Source: Congeria kusceri
Taxonomy: Eukaryota > Mollusca > Bivalvia > Myida > Dreissenidae
Direction of reading: 5' to 3'
Assembly: GCA_027627225.1 (NCBI GenBank)
Contig: CM051030.1
Location: 682,001 to 746,000 of the forward strand
Length of the DNA: 64,000 nt
The notes under the pieces are model-generated. The model saw nothing but the letters and a program-made list of their open reading frames with translations. It searched no databases and was not told the origin of the DNA. Below are positions 11,466 to 24,600 of this stretch, piece after piece; position 1 is the stretch's first letter; every line of letters begins with the position of its first letter. Position numbers and translations under genes: made by a program.

Positions 11466-12606
11466 CAAAAGTGAGCTAAAAATATATGAAACTCTCGACG
11501 CATCAGCAGTAAAGAACCCCTTATTAAAATTTTGTGGACCTTTCTTTTAGCCAAGTGACCAGTTGCCAATATGAAACAGAACGATACCAAAACACAGAAG
11601 AAACACAACAGGTTATTAAAGACGATTTCTACAGTTTTTTCCCTTCCGTGAAAATTTTTCATGTTTACATATTTTGCAGATCGTTCAATGCCTAATACAA
11701 TGAAACCATAAACAATGGAGGTCACCGCATTAGATTTTTCGGAAAATGCATGTAAATGACCTACCCGTGAATGCATTTTAGGAAATTTTGATGCTGTTTT
11801 TGTTTTAGCAAAAAAATAGAATTGACCATTGATTGGTAAAAAATAACGACATCCTATTAGTTGAAATGGGTAATTGTAAGAAAGCAATCAGTTACATAGT
11901 GAAAAAATAATAAATTTGCCAAAAAATGCTTTTTCATCCTTTTTTAACGGAAAGATTCTACATTTTGTAATCATATAAAAGTTTGGTTTTGACTGTAGAA
12001 AAAATCTGTTCCATGAAAATTCCTGAATTTTCGATTTTTATTACATAATTATATTCTTAACAAACTGCAAATAAGAAAACAGGGGGTCACCGTGCTTGTT
12101 TTATGAATATATATAATATAAAAAATATGAGGTTTACATGTGCGTATTGGACATTTTTCTGTAAAAACAGGATGTAATGACAGTCATAATTTATAACAAT
12201 ACACTTATAAAAGTAAATAGATATATAGTATATATAATTATTTTAGTAACAGCAGTTGATTATGACTATGTACAAAACGTTATTACAGCCAAAACACTTT
12301 CACAATAATCGCAAGCATGTGCACAGCTAAATGCGAGTCCAATAATCAGTCAGCGTGTTCCTACTTTCGTTTTCAGTGTATTATCAAACTTTCGCAAATA
12401 AAATCAAGTCACAAGACACTCCTACTATGATCATGGCAATTGTTACGAATATATTTGATTCTAGTTGGTAATTACAGTGTACACAATATTTAATAAATAT
12501 TATTATCTGTCAAAACACTTCCCATTATGAAGATTTAAATCAACTCCAAAGATGCGTTGAAAAAACTACCGAAAGTGTACTATAGGAAAATAATTTTGTA
12601 ACATAC

Positions 12607-12650
12607 CGGTTGTGCTTGCGAAGACGGTAGACAACTGAAGCTCGACAACT
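12607..12650 (-). other. Candidate non-coding exon 1 of gene A
   Basis: This 44-nt stretch runs from the initiator to the donor CCG/GTATGT. It has no ATG. The proposed intron of about 3.7 kb to the acceptor at 8952 would hold the whole left inverted-repeat arm (9408-11465). The support is donor quality and distance to a TATA box. It could be chance in AT-rich DNA. Confidence 0.38.
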
Positions 12651-12679
12651 GAGGAAGGCGTTTTCAACTCATATTTATA
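12650..12679 (-). promoter_or_regulatory. Candidate core promoter of gene A (TATA box and initiator)
   Basis: On the minus strand TATAAAT starts at 12679. An initiator-like TCAGTT has its A at 12650, 29 nt downstream, which is the classical TATA-to-start spacing. A 44-nt stretch follows and ends in a full consensus donor (GTATGT) at 12606. The next acceptor in the same direction lies 8 nt before the gene A start codon. The arrangement fits a non-coding first exon spliced to the signal-peptide exon. Spacing and motifs are seen; promoter activity is inference. Confidence 0.42.
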
Positions 12680-15439
12680 GACAAATGTCAAATACTTTGA
12701 GATATCAGAAATAGCAACTCGTAACAGGCTTAAACATAAGAAGATATTTTGTTCTGTAAACTTTGATCTCGGCTTACAGGCCATGAACAAAAAACTGAAG
12801 CGCTTTCCTGCATATGCAATGGTTTATAAATCTGCATTGCCTTACTTGTTTTTCAGACTAACGCTTGACTTCTAAAATAAGGCTTCAGTCTGTTACTGTA
12901 AAAAAGTTTATGCCATCTGGCGTCTTTTGACTTATGTAAAATATGTAAAATAATTCTTGCTGATTTGCTCTCCAGTTAACGGTTGAATCATGTTGTAGAA
13001 CATCAACATTCAATAATATGGATGCTTTTTCCAGACTGTAGTTAAAGTTTTAAATTGTACTCAACTATGATCTTAGCAATCAGTATTCAATGCTTAAGAT
13101 TTCACTCTGGAAAAGCCTTTGTTAATGAAAGCAAAAATAATATACAGATTCTAAAGGCTCCATTGATATCATCGGATGTTTGACTCGGCATTTTTGTTAG
13201 TCTGGCGCAATTTGTTTTCGTCAAGAGATCGTGACATACATTACACTGAACAAGAAAACATCATATGTGAATACAAGTAAAATAACAGTCACCTTTATTA
13301 TGTCGTATAATGAACATTGTAAAATAAGAAATTCAATGCAAGAATAATGAGACACTGCTGTATTAATGAGATTATACCATTGTACTCACAGCACGGTTAT
13401 AAGGTTATTATTAATCCAAGTGGTCTTCAAGACTGAACACCATACCTGTGTTGAAAGGACTAAATATATGTGGATATACGATTTGATATACTATTACTTA
13501 ACTTTGAGATATAAAATAAATTACATTATTAAAACTGCTGTACGAGATATTTTAGCGTATTTTAAATTTAAAAAAAAATTGTCGCCAAAAAAAAAAATGA
13601 AGTCATAAATGTTAAAATGGCTTGTTGAATGACAATCTTGAATTAAGTTAGCAAAACCTCATTGTTAGCCTCAAGGGGAATTTTTATTTTTTTTCGTTTG
13701 CCCTGCGCACACATATGATAATATATTAAATATAAAAGCATATACCTGCTCAAAGCAGTTATTAGGTGCCCACCAATGGCAAAAGTGCGCATGCCGGATG
13801 CGATTAGTTAAAGAGGGCAAGATGATTGGAGTTTCTCGTATACCGAACACGCAACATCTGCATTGCAAGTCATTTTTTATGGACGTATTAGGCTAAATCT
13901 AAGTCGAAATCGGAATCTGCGCCGTTCATGTGATAATAATAAGGTACTTAACCAAGACCGATCTTAATCATTTAGAAGCAATTGGATTGGGTGAGCAGAT
14001 TTGTCCGTTAATAACCGTGTAATCGGCATATTGCATATATTTTATATGATTATACGTATTATGCCTAGAAATTAAGACACCGGCAAATGCATGTATATAG
14101 ACAAGGGAAGGAACATTATCGCGATCTAAAATGGCATTCTTTCGTGTTGCTAGTATACCAGTTCCTATCTTCAAATGGTGTTACAGAATATTAACATTTT
14201 ATATATTTCTGCAGCTTAGTATAAAAAATCCCTTTAAAATCTCACTCTTTACTTCTAAGTAACAATCTATTGGTTGGCATCGCCGACGTCCTCGATAGTT
14301 GTTTGACTTAAACTTGCCATAATTCTTTCGATGCATAGATCAATCGATTGTAAATGGCCCGATTCGATTGTCGATACTTAACTAGCCAATTCGATTCGAT
14401 TCTCTTATATATATATTTAATAATGATTTGTCATAAAACTTTTAATTACCATTATGTTTTTTGTGTGTAGAAAATAATGTAAATTGGCCATGGCAGTATG
14501 GTTGCTATTATACTGAACTAGATATCTTAAACAGCATCACCATTTTCCACAGTTCTTATTTGTATTGATGTATTAGGCACATACGTTTGCATTAACCCAT
14601 ATAATGACAATTATAAATTAATAATATATGTAAATCTTTCCTATATTGCATGTCATGAGTCATAAATACTAAAAAACAAGAAGGGTATAAAGTAAAAATT
14701 AACCGAATCGAAATATTCAACTAAATGATATTTAAAATCAAAATCGAATTGAATTGAGTCATTGCTGAATCGTTGCAGCTCTGTCGTACTGCCAATGAGA
14801 GTTCACTCCTGCCGACGCAGCTGGAGTTCCACTTTGTTTATATTTAATGATAGATTGATTGATAGTGTTCTTTTCTCCTTTGTATCTGCGACAAAACTGT
14901 CAAATCTGTGAAAATACACTTTTGAAACGAGGGACAAATAGATGGGAATCGCAAGGTAATAATGTCAAAATTCTGCTAGCTAACAGATAGGTAGCAGAGC
15001 CGTAATCCTCTTAAGAATGTCTTCTAGTAAAAAGGAAAAAGTTTCCGCCATGAGAAATATTACACATTATATTTGGGAAATATTTACGAAGGCACCCACA
15101 TGTCTCACTCGGTTCAGCTCTCAGCCGGCGAAATACAAATGACTATTAAATATTTATGCATGGTACATTTGCAACACCGAGGCAGCTTGAGATGACGACG
15201 ATATGCTTGCAAGCTGACACAGATTTTGCGCTTTGTAAATTAGTTAGTGATCAAAATGTTCCTGACGATGACATATAAATCTCTACACAGAGATTTGACT
15301 GGTTCCGAGCATAGCTCGCATTAAATCCCTGCCGGGACCAACGTCCTTGTGATCATAGTCCAATCACATGGTGTAAATTAAAATGGTGGACAAGCAGAAG
15401 AAAACAACGTGGATGCCATAAAATCCTTGAATGGTATGC

Positions 15440-17517
15440 TTACTTTTTTAGCTCCGTCGTTAGTCGTGCGTCGTTCGTCGTCAACATTTACCTTGTCAAC
15501 ACTCCAGAGGCCACATTAATTGGCCAATCTTCATGAAACTTGGTAAGAACATTTGTCCCAATGATATCTCGGCCGAGTTCGAAATTGGGTCATGTGAGGT
15601 AAAAAAAAACTAGGTCACTAGGTCAAATTTAAGAAAAAGCTAGTGAAAACTCTAGAAGTCACAGTTTTTTGCCCAATCAACATGAAACTTGCTCAGAACA
15701 TTTTTTCTAATGATATCTTCGCCGAGTTCGAAAATGGTTCCGATCCGTTGAAAAACATGGCCGCCAGGGATGGGGCAGTTTTCCTTATATGGCTATAGGA
15801 AAAGCTTGTGAACACTTTAAAAGTCACCATTTTTGCCCAGTAAACATTAAACTTGCTCAGAACCTTTGTTCATATGATATCTCGGCCAAGTTCGAAAATG
15901 GTTAGGCTCCGTTGAAAAACATGGCCGCCAGGGGGCTGGGCAGTTTTCCTTATATGGCTATAGAAAAAGCTTGTGAACAATCTAAAAGTCACATTTTTTG
16001 CCTAATCAACATAAAACTTGCTCAGAACATTTGTTTTTATGACATATCGGCCGAGTTCGAAAATGGTTCCGGTCCGTTGAAAAACATGGCCGTGAGGGGG
16101 GAGGGGGGGGGGTCAGTTTTCCTTATATGGCTATAGGAAAAGCTTGTGAACACTCTAGAAGTGACATTTTTTTGCCCAATCAACATGAAACTTGCTCAAA
16201 ACCTTTTTTCTAATGATACCTCGGCAAGGTTCAAAAATGGTTCCGATCCGGTGAAAAACATGGCCGCCGGGGGGGGGGGGGCGAGCAATTTTCCTTATAT
16301 GGCTATAGGAAAAGCTTGTGAACACTCTAGAAGTCCCATTTTTTGCCCAATCTTCATAAAACTTGGTTAGAACATTTGTCCCAATGATATCTCGGCCGAC
16401 TTTAAATCTGGGTCATGTTGAGTCAAAAACTAGGTCACTAGGTCAAATTGAAGAAAAAGCTTAACACTCTCGAAGTCACATTTTTTGTCCAATCTTCATG
16501 AAACTTAGTCAGAATGTTTGTCCCAATGATATCTCGACCGAGTTTGAATCTGGGTTATGTGGGATCAAAAACTAGGTCACTGGGTCAAATTGAAGAAAAA
16601 GCTTGTTAACACTATCGAAGTCACATTTTTTGCCCAATCTTCATAAAACTTGGTCAGAACATTTGTCTAAACGACATATTGGCAGAGTTAGAATCTGGTT
16701 CAGGTGTGGTCAAAAACTAGGTAACTAGGTCAAATTGAAGAAAAAGCTTGTTAACACTATCGAAGTCACACTTTTTGATCAATCGTCATGAAACTTGGTC
16801 AGAACATTTGTCCCAATGATATATCGGTCAAGTTTGAATCTGGGTCATGTGGGGTCAAAAACTAGGTCACTAGGTCAAATTTAAGGAAAAGCTTGTGAAC
16901 ACTCTAGAAATCACAATTTTTGCCCAATCTTCATGAAACTTAGTCAGAAAATTTGTCCCAATGATATCTCGGCCGACTTTGAATTTGGGCAATGTGGGGT
17001 CAAAAACTAGGTCACTAGGTTAAATTGAAGAAAAAGCTTATTAACACTCTAGAAGTCACATTGTTGGCCCAGTCTTCATGAAACTTGGTCAGAAATTTTT
17101 TCTTAATGGAATCTCGGCGGAGTTTGAATCTGGGTCATGTGGGTCAAAAACTAGGTAACTAGGTCAAATTGAATAAAAAGCTTGTTAACACTCTGGAAGT
17201 TACATTATTTGCCCAATCGTCATGAAACTTGGTCAAAACATTTGTCCCAACGGTATCTCGGCCGAGTTCGAATCTAGGTCATGTGGGGTCAAAAACTAGG
17301 TCACTAGGTCAAATTGAAGAAAAAGCTTCAATTTTAATATGTACTTCAACATTTTGAATGTCTGTTGTCACTTAAGTTTTTCAAACCATGATGATTAAGG
17401 TTGCATTTCCATCAGTCCGTATCAGTATATCCATATCCGTATAAAAATCTTACACATGCAAAATTGTTCGACTAATGAAACTCAGGTGAGCGACGCAGGG
17501 CCATTTGGCCCTCTTGT
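15440..17517 (-). repeat. Right arm of the 2-kb inverted repeat
   Basis: This arm mirrors 9408-11465. It begins with a cgtcgttcgtcgtc block and contains units of the ggccgccagggg type, then units of the ggtcactaggtcaaattgaag type. It ends ggccatttggccctcttgtt, the exact inverse of the left tip. G runs near 16090 and 16268 match C runs near 10649. The arms are imperfect, so they are not a very recent copy. Confidence 0.85.
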
Positions 17518-17606
17518 TAGTTATCTCTATTTTTTGTTTATTTTTACCATCATTTTATATGTCTAGATCTATAATGCAATAATTCCGAGGGAGTTTTTTA
17601 TACTTC

Positions 17607-17607
17607 A

Positions 17608-17698
<91 letters not shown>

Positions 17699-17744
17699 AT
17701 AATAATAATAATAATAAGAAGAAGAAGAAGAAGAATAATAATCA
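17607..17744. repeat. Trinucleotide microsatellite (CTA/TAA/GAA)
   Basis: About 30 cta units are followed by taa, gaa and taa blocks. It directly follows the right inverted arm. Confidence 0.95.
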
Positions 17745-18424
17745 GAAAATAAACCTAAAAATCAATCCTTTCAAATCTGTAAAAAATTTCACTTGCGGTG
17801 GCAGTGGTTATTGTAAGCCGCCAGGGGAAATAACCGTTGCGAGGAGTTTGATGACATAATTATATGTATTAACCTACTCTGTAACCCTTGACAATGCACC
17901 CCTTTTTATAATATGATTTATCACATATATTACATATTCAAGACAATGTCAACTTAATAAAATAATAATAGCAAATACAATATTGTCCCTTCTTTAAAAG
18001 GTCCGGAGATAATTCTATATAAAACCAAAATATACAATCTGGCCATTTTACACCCAGCATTAACGTCTTATTCCTGTATCGAGACATAAACTATATGATA
18101 CTATGTCTTACAACCTTGTTGACAAGAAGAACTGATATTACTAGTTTTTATTTCATTTTATCGTGCTTCAGAAAGTTGCTATTGTATTTCTCTGGTAACA
18201 GCAAACCATCGAAAAATTAAATTGTAATTAAACTAAATAAAGTTTCTCTTATATTACATCCATGTACCATTGAATTGCCATGCTATGAGGTTAATCTTTA
18301 TTTATATTTGCATGTATTTTGCCATTATATGTCAAGTGTGAGGTTTGAACACCCAATGCTTTACATTGAACGCTCCAAGGATGTGATCCCATTTGTGCTT
18401 TGCGTTTGTGACGTGTTTTAATGT

Positions 18425-18600
18425 TGTATTGTATTGGCAACTGGGCACTTGGCTGAAATAAAGGACCGTGGGTTGTTAATAAGGGTTTCTCTCCTACTAA
18501 TGCGGCTGGTGTTTCACGGGAGCAGAAAAAAAACTGGCTCCACATTAAGGCACAAACGGCCCCAGTGGTGTAAAACCGGCCCCAGTTTTATTTCTCTTAA
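18425..18600. repeat. Dispersed repeat fragment
   Basis: The segment ttggcaactgggcacttggc through aataagggtttct is the inverse of 11505-11575, and a ccccagt-containing tail follows. It is a member of a dispersed family with a copy inside the arm-flanked region. No open frame of interest. Confidence 0.5.
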
Positions 18601-18869
18601 TTTAAGGACGTTCGCAACAAAAAGAAAATAATTGGGTTAATTTCTCCTTTGCTTCATTATTTCCTTACTGTATATAGGTTACAATATACTAATTTTAAGT
18701 CATTAAGTTCCAGTCAATGGTTAAAAGTTAACAAAGCATTAAAATAATCAAAAACACACGTATACAATGTATTGCCAAACAAATTAGTTAAAAAAAGATC
18801 CATACAAATATCTATATTCTATTTTGGCAATTGATACGTTGTTTACGTAAACACGACACATGAAAAAGG

Positions 18870-19770
18870 CTACACAGGTACCCTATTTAAAGTCCAATAT
18901 TTCCAGAACAATATCGGTGACCCATTCTTTTTATTAATGTTTTGGTGCAAGTATACATTGGTGCATGTATGTGCGAAAATTTAAGAAAATCTGTTGTTTG
19001 GAACAAAATATGTTGATGCATAATAAAATGACGTTTCAGAAGGTATTATTAGTAACCATTTGACCTACTTCAATGTCCAGTCAAATTCAGTATTTTAACA
19101 ATAATTGTAGATAACGCGTTTTTTTATTACCAAAATACACTTGTGTATTGCCAAACAAGACATGTAAAACATCAGTTGAAAGAAACATAACCTTGTTTGA
19201 AAAAATAGCTCTCCTATATACTTTAAACATTTATAAAAAATCCAAACTGAAAAAGTGGCTTCGACAGGTACCTTATTCAAATCCCAAAATTTCCGGAACA
19301 AGACCGGTGACCCCTATTTTTTAAGACTGTTTTAGTTTCAGTATACAATGATGCGTGTGTATGGAAGTTTCAACAAATCTGTCGTTTGGAACCAATGATA
19401 TTCGCATATTTGATAAATTATTGATGTTTTACAGGCATATTTAATGCATAATAAACTCGTTAAGCGTCCAATAAAAGTCATTTATTAAATGATAACTGTA
19501 GATAAAGCACGTTGTATCATTAAACTGCACTTGTATATTACCAAACGAAACATTTAAAAAAAGATCCATTTAAAAATCTCAATCGTTGTTTGAATATGAA
19601 CGCTTTAACGCTTTACTCAACATACAAAGTAAAGTAACACACACCAAAAAAGGGTCTTCGACATGTACCGTATTCAAAATTCAATATTTCCGGAAAAAGC
19701 CGGTGACCCCTATTTTTTAAGACTGTCTTAGTTTTAGGATACATTGATGCATGTTTGTGCCAATTTTGAA
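18870..19770. repeat. About 392-bp tandem repeat, 3 divergent copies
   Basis: The block aatatttcc(a/g)gaacaa followed by cggtgaccc and a gatgcatg stretch recurs near 18900, 19290 and 19685. Copies are diverged. No coding potential. It lies downstream of the gene B 3' end. Confidence 0.7.
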
Positions 19771-19999
19771 GAAAATCTGTCGTTGGAAAAAAATAAAGGA
19801 AATAGTTGCGAACGTTTTTAAGTGGATATTATCTTTAGTCTTTCATATCTATTTATAAACACGATTTACTTATTTTCTTTGATATATTAGTATTGATAGT
19901 AAAATACATCAGCTGTTATCAACCTGTGCACAAAGATGTAAACAATAAATAAATTGAGTTACATCAAGCATCAACCGGTGGTTCGTTCTAAGTACCCTT

Positions 20000-20615
20000 T
20001 ATAATCGGTGAACATATTGTCCATTTTAAAGGTACATTGAACGTGTGTTCATAGTCCGCTAGGTAATCGGTGAAAATACAGTTAAAGGTGCATTGAACGT
20101 TTACTAAAAGTTCGCTAGATAATTGGGGAACATTTGGTTAAAGGTGCATTGAACAGTTGTTCGCTCGATAATCGTGAACATATAGTAAAAAGTGAATTGA
20201 ACGTTTGTTCATAGTTCGCTAGACAATTGGTAAACATACGGTTAAAAGTACATTGAACGTTTGTTCATAGTTTGCTAGATAATTGGTGAACATATGGTTA
20301 AAGCTGCATTGAACGTTTGCTCATAGTCAGGCAGATAATTGGCCAACATATGGTTTAAAGTGCATTGAACGTTAGCTCATAATCCGGCAGATAATCATTC
20401 ATCATATGGTTAAAGGTGCATTGAACGCTTGCTCGAAGTTCGGTAGATAATCGGTGAACAAATTGTTAAAGGTGCATTGAACGCGTGCTCATAGTCCGGT
20501 ATGTAATTTGTGAACATACGGTTAAAGGTGCATGGAACGTCTCTCATAGTCTGGCGGATAATCGTACAACATATGGTCAAAGGTGCATTGAACGTTTGCT
20601 CAAAGTTCAGACTAG
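20000..20615. repeat. 56-bp tandem repeat, about 11 copies
   Basis: Units share ggttaaaggtgcattgaacg and catagt(c/t)cg. The first three copies fall 56 bp apart (20035, 20091, 20147). One more unit sits at 21060-21155, after an insertion. Confidence 0.85.
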
Positions 20616-21057
20616 GATGGGTCGAGTACTGAAGATTGTATATACAGGTAGCTAGCTATCCAGTCCAGGGTATATATACAGGTAGCTAGCTATCCAGTCC
20701 AGTGAATGTCCTTCTGGGTTGTTTGATTAATCCTTTAAGTATCACAATTATGTGTACACTATCAATACTGGATATAAGATAACTTTGTTGAATTTTATAT
20801 TATTTATATTATACTTTTCACATTAAAAGATTATTAAAGTGTGAAAGTAATTTAAGTGTCACAGTTCTATGTATACTGGATATAAGATAATTCGGTTGAA
20901 TTTTATATTATTGAAATGTATTTTACTTTAAAATTTGATAGTGTGAATATACTTATAGAGTACTCATAAGTACTGACGATTTTGCTTCAGTACTTGAGTG
21001 ATGAGTACTGGAAAATCGGTACTCTAGTTAGTACGAGTACAAATATGAGTACAAGTA
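20616..21057. mobile_element. Putative MITE inserted in the 56-bp array
   Basis: It separates two parts of the 56-bp array. The ends are roughly inverse (gactaggatgggtcgagtact and agtagcacatccctgagtc). The interior includes an exact short duplication of caggtagctagctatccagt and repeats of agtactgatgagtac type. No coding sequence. Confidence 0.45.
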
Positions 21058-21329
21058 GCACATCCCTGAGTCCAGTAGATAATCGACGAACATACGGTAA
21101 AAAGTGCATTGAACGTTTGCTCATAGACTGCCAGATAATCGGTGAACATATGGTGCTGAGACCATTGTAAGAAGTCTGATATTTTGCATAAAATTTCCAT
21201 AGCTTTAAACACATCACATCCCATCCCATCTAGAATACATTTCTTTTTCCAACTCTTATATTTTTGTTTATTTTATTATTGTTTGGCATTTTTCCAATGT
21301 CACATCTCCAACATGGAGGTACGCTCAAA

Positions 21330-21665
21330 AGACAAATGTAGAAGCAAGCGACAAACACATTGACATGTTTTATTAGTCACAACATACATTCATTGACAGT
21401 TAATTACACGTAACAGTGTCGAGCCCCATGAAATGATCAATAACAACACATGTTTGGTGGTTATATATCAGTGTTGAGGGCCATAAACTAAAAATATACA
21501 TTTAGAAGAAAGCGACACACAATTAAGGTGTTTTATTGGTCACAACATACATTCATTGACATGGAATTTTACGTATCAGTGTCGAGGACTATGCAGTCAT
21601 CAACAGCAACACTTGTTTGGCGGTCTGAACGCTAGGTTATCAACAGCAACACTTGTTTGGCGGTC
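21330..21665. repeat. Duplicated 3' UTR and exon end of gene B
   Basis: The block ttttatt(a/g)gtcacaacatac and cattcattgaca recurs at about 21368 and 21532. The exon-end sequence tcaacagcaacacttgtttg occurs at 21640 and 21599, with a weaker third form near 21440. The 3' end of the gene has therefore been partly triplicated. Confidence 0.75.
21532..21537 (-). terminator. Polyadenylation signal AATAAA of gene B
   Basis: AATAAA on the minus strand lies about 103 nt past the stop codon. A second copy within a duplicated 3' UTR segment is at 21368-21373. This placement supports the terminal-exon call. Confidence 0.6.
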
Positions 21666-24600
21666 TGTACGCGCTGCAACTCTTACATTTGACGTCTGCA
21701 CAATTAATTTTCCCGTATTCGCAAGAGCAGACCTTACACGGGCTCGGACCTGGTACGTGTTCTCCTGTAAACATATATATACCAGCCTATTATTAGACGT
21801 CACAATAAAGAATAGACTTAGGCTCAATAAAAATACTTTTGCGTTCGCAATTACGCAGGATGATAAATAAATCATTCTTAATACAGAATGATAAAATTGT
21901 GTTAAAGAATACCACATTCAAATTAACACCGTTCGTAGAATAGAACCGTTTCGAGAATATTCTTTATTCTTACATCTTACGGCTAAGAATGGGTTGGTGA
22001 ATACGGGCATGGATCATTAATCAGTAAATGATTGTGTACACACAAACATTATTTGCTTATTCCGTATTATCTTGTTAATTAATTTAAAGTTGAGAAAGTT
22101 CATCTACACACGAAGATAAAGGAACACTCATGTTCAGAATTTATGACCAAATATATGTTGCATGGTTTCAAGTTCATGCTTAACATAATAATACAATAAA
22201 TTCAACAATATAATGAAATCATAATGTTTGCTGATTTCAGCAAGTGTTTCCTCAATTGTTATTTTAGTCAGTCAGTAAAACACTTATAATGCAGCTTAAT
22301 CATTAAAGTTGTGTATTGAAACCTTTTAAAGGTGCTTATCCACATTTAGTATCAATATATACAATAAGTTTGTAAATTAAGTTCTGTAGTTACTTAATAG
22401 CATTTAGTTTATTTTTTATTTGTGTTCAATTTGTTTTTATATAGAATTTGTGCTGTCTGTTATTGTCAGCATGGCTACTGCTGATAAAAATGTGTCAATG
22501 GAGGAAATACTTGCTGAAATCAGCAAACATTATGATTTAATTCCTAAATCTGAGTTGCCAAAGCCCAAATCTGCATTTCAGCGGGTGTAAGAAGAACACA
22601 ATCGGAGGCCAGACACAAAGAGAACTCCACCCTTCACTCCAATGATGGCTTCTAGTCCAACACCCCAACCTCCATCTAAATTTAATGGTTTTTCTCTTGG
22701 GAGATTGGCAACATGTATTCTCATCAGACTCTACTGACATAGGTTGCACCAATCTCGTTAAACATCACATCGTTTTAGATGACAATACTCCATTCAAACA
22801 GCCTTATAGAAAAATTCCTCCTGCCATGTATGAAGAAGTAAGGCAGTACATCAAAGGAATGTTAGCCTGTGATGCTATTCGACATTCTGATAGCCCTTTT
22901 TCCTCCACTGTTGTTCTCATCAGAAAGAAAGATGGGTCCTTGCGCTTCTGCACTGACCATCGAATGCTGAATGCCAGAACACGGAAAGACGCATATATGC
23001 TGCCACGCTCTGACGATACTGTTGGTGTTCTGGCTGGCGCCAAATACTTGTCTAAACTTGACCTTCGCTCTGCTTATTGGCAAGTTGAAATAGAAGAATC
23101 AGACAAAGAGAAAACTGCTTTTTCTGTCGGCAATTTGGGGTTTTATGAATGCAATCGCATAAGCTATGGACTTTGTAATGCCCGAGCCACATTTCAACGG
23201 CTCATGGAACGTTGTATGGGGGCTTTAAATTTGAAATCTTGCCTTGTTTTTATTGACGACATCTCGGTGTTCTCAAAGACATATTCTGAGCACATTGACC
23301 GACTAATTTCAGTGTTTTCTCGTCTTGAACAGCTTGGTTTGAAACTAAAGCCGTCAAAGTGTGAACCTTTCAAGACATCTGTTGAATACCTAGGTCATGT
23401 AATTTCAGCTGATGGAATTTCCACTGATCCCTCGAAAGTTTCTGCTGTTTCATCTTGGCCTGCTTCTACTGCCGTCAAAGGCCTACGATCATTTCTAGGT
23501 TTTGCGGGGTACTACCGTAGGTTTGTAGAAAATTATTCAAAAATCGTTCAGCCATTAAATAAACTCTTGGAGGGACACTCTACCTGCAAAACGTCCAAAC
23601 GTTCGAAGAAGTCCAAAGAACCAGCTGTATGGTCTTGGGGTCCTGAACAACAGGAAGCTTTCGATTCCATAAAGGAGAAGTTAACATACCCGCCTGTATT
23701 GGGTATTGCTGATTACTCTCTGCCTTTCATCGTTCACACTGATGCTAGTACTTATGGTCTCGGTGCTGTCTTGTTACAGAAGCAAGATGGGTTAGAACGT
23801 GTCATTTGTTATGCCAGTAGGGGTCTTCGTCCTGCTGAAAGAAGTTACCCTGCTCACAAACTTGAGTTTCTTGCTCTCAAGTGGGCCATCACAGATAAAT
23901 TTCATGACTATCTGTATGGCAACACATTCACTGTCACCTCAGCTTAGTTAGATGCCACCCAGCATCGTTGGGTAGCCTCTCTAGTTAACTACAACTTTTC
24001 AATTCACTACAAATCTGGCTCTGCAAATACTGATGCAGATGGTCTCAGTCGCATTCCACTTCTTGGAGACTCTATCCAAGCTGTTTGCAACAGTGTCACT
24101 GCAAACATTCCACTAGCTGGCAGTCTTCCATGTCACAGTGACACACAACCTCTGAACGATGAATTTGAGACATTTGGTTTTCAGTCCATTGACTTGGCAC
24201 TCAGAACAAAGTAAAGACCCTACTTTAGCCAGGGTCATGCACCTACTTGCGTGTGGTCTTCGCCCGAGGGAGGAGGAGTACCGTTCAGAGTCTCCTAATG
24301 TTCGAAAATTCCTACGGGAATGGTCAAGACTGTATATTGACCAAGGAGTACTTTTTCGTTCTACACTTCTGGATGGCCAAAAGGTGCGCAAGTTAGTTAT
24401 CCCAGATTCTCATAAAACCATTGCATTTAAGGGTATTCATGAAGATATTGGTAACCCTGGCAAGGACAAATCTCTTTGGCTTGCTAGGCAGAGTTTCTAT
24501 TGGCCCGGCATGGAGACGGACATTACGTCACGGGTTAACAGTTGCCTTCGTTGTGTTTGCAGGAAAACGCCTGTCAAACCTATGGCTCCCTTGTTCCCAA

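Larger units (their letters stand above)
11466..15439. other. Unique DNA between the two inverted arms
   Basis: It holds the candidate gene A promoter and exon 1 (12607-12679). A possible MITE with cgattcgat-rich ends lies at about 14320-14790. A fragment at 11505-11575 has an inverted relative at 18430-18485. No transposase or other coding exon was recognised. Confidence 0.45.

Noticed and set aside
11306..11887. 193-codon minus-strand frame
   Set aside because: Its C-terminal part lies in the inverted arm repeat and the rest has no recognisable domain; no splice or start context supports it.
9408..17517. A single autonomous DNA transposon bounded by the long inverted arms
   Set aside because: No transposase is present between the arms, no clear target duplication is visible, and the interior seems to hold a host promoter.
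21556..21870. 104-codon plus-strand frame
   Set aside because: It is antisense to the terminal VWC exon of gene B, which explains the sequence better (cysteine pattern, splice acceptor, stop, AATAAA).
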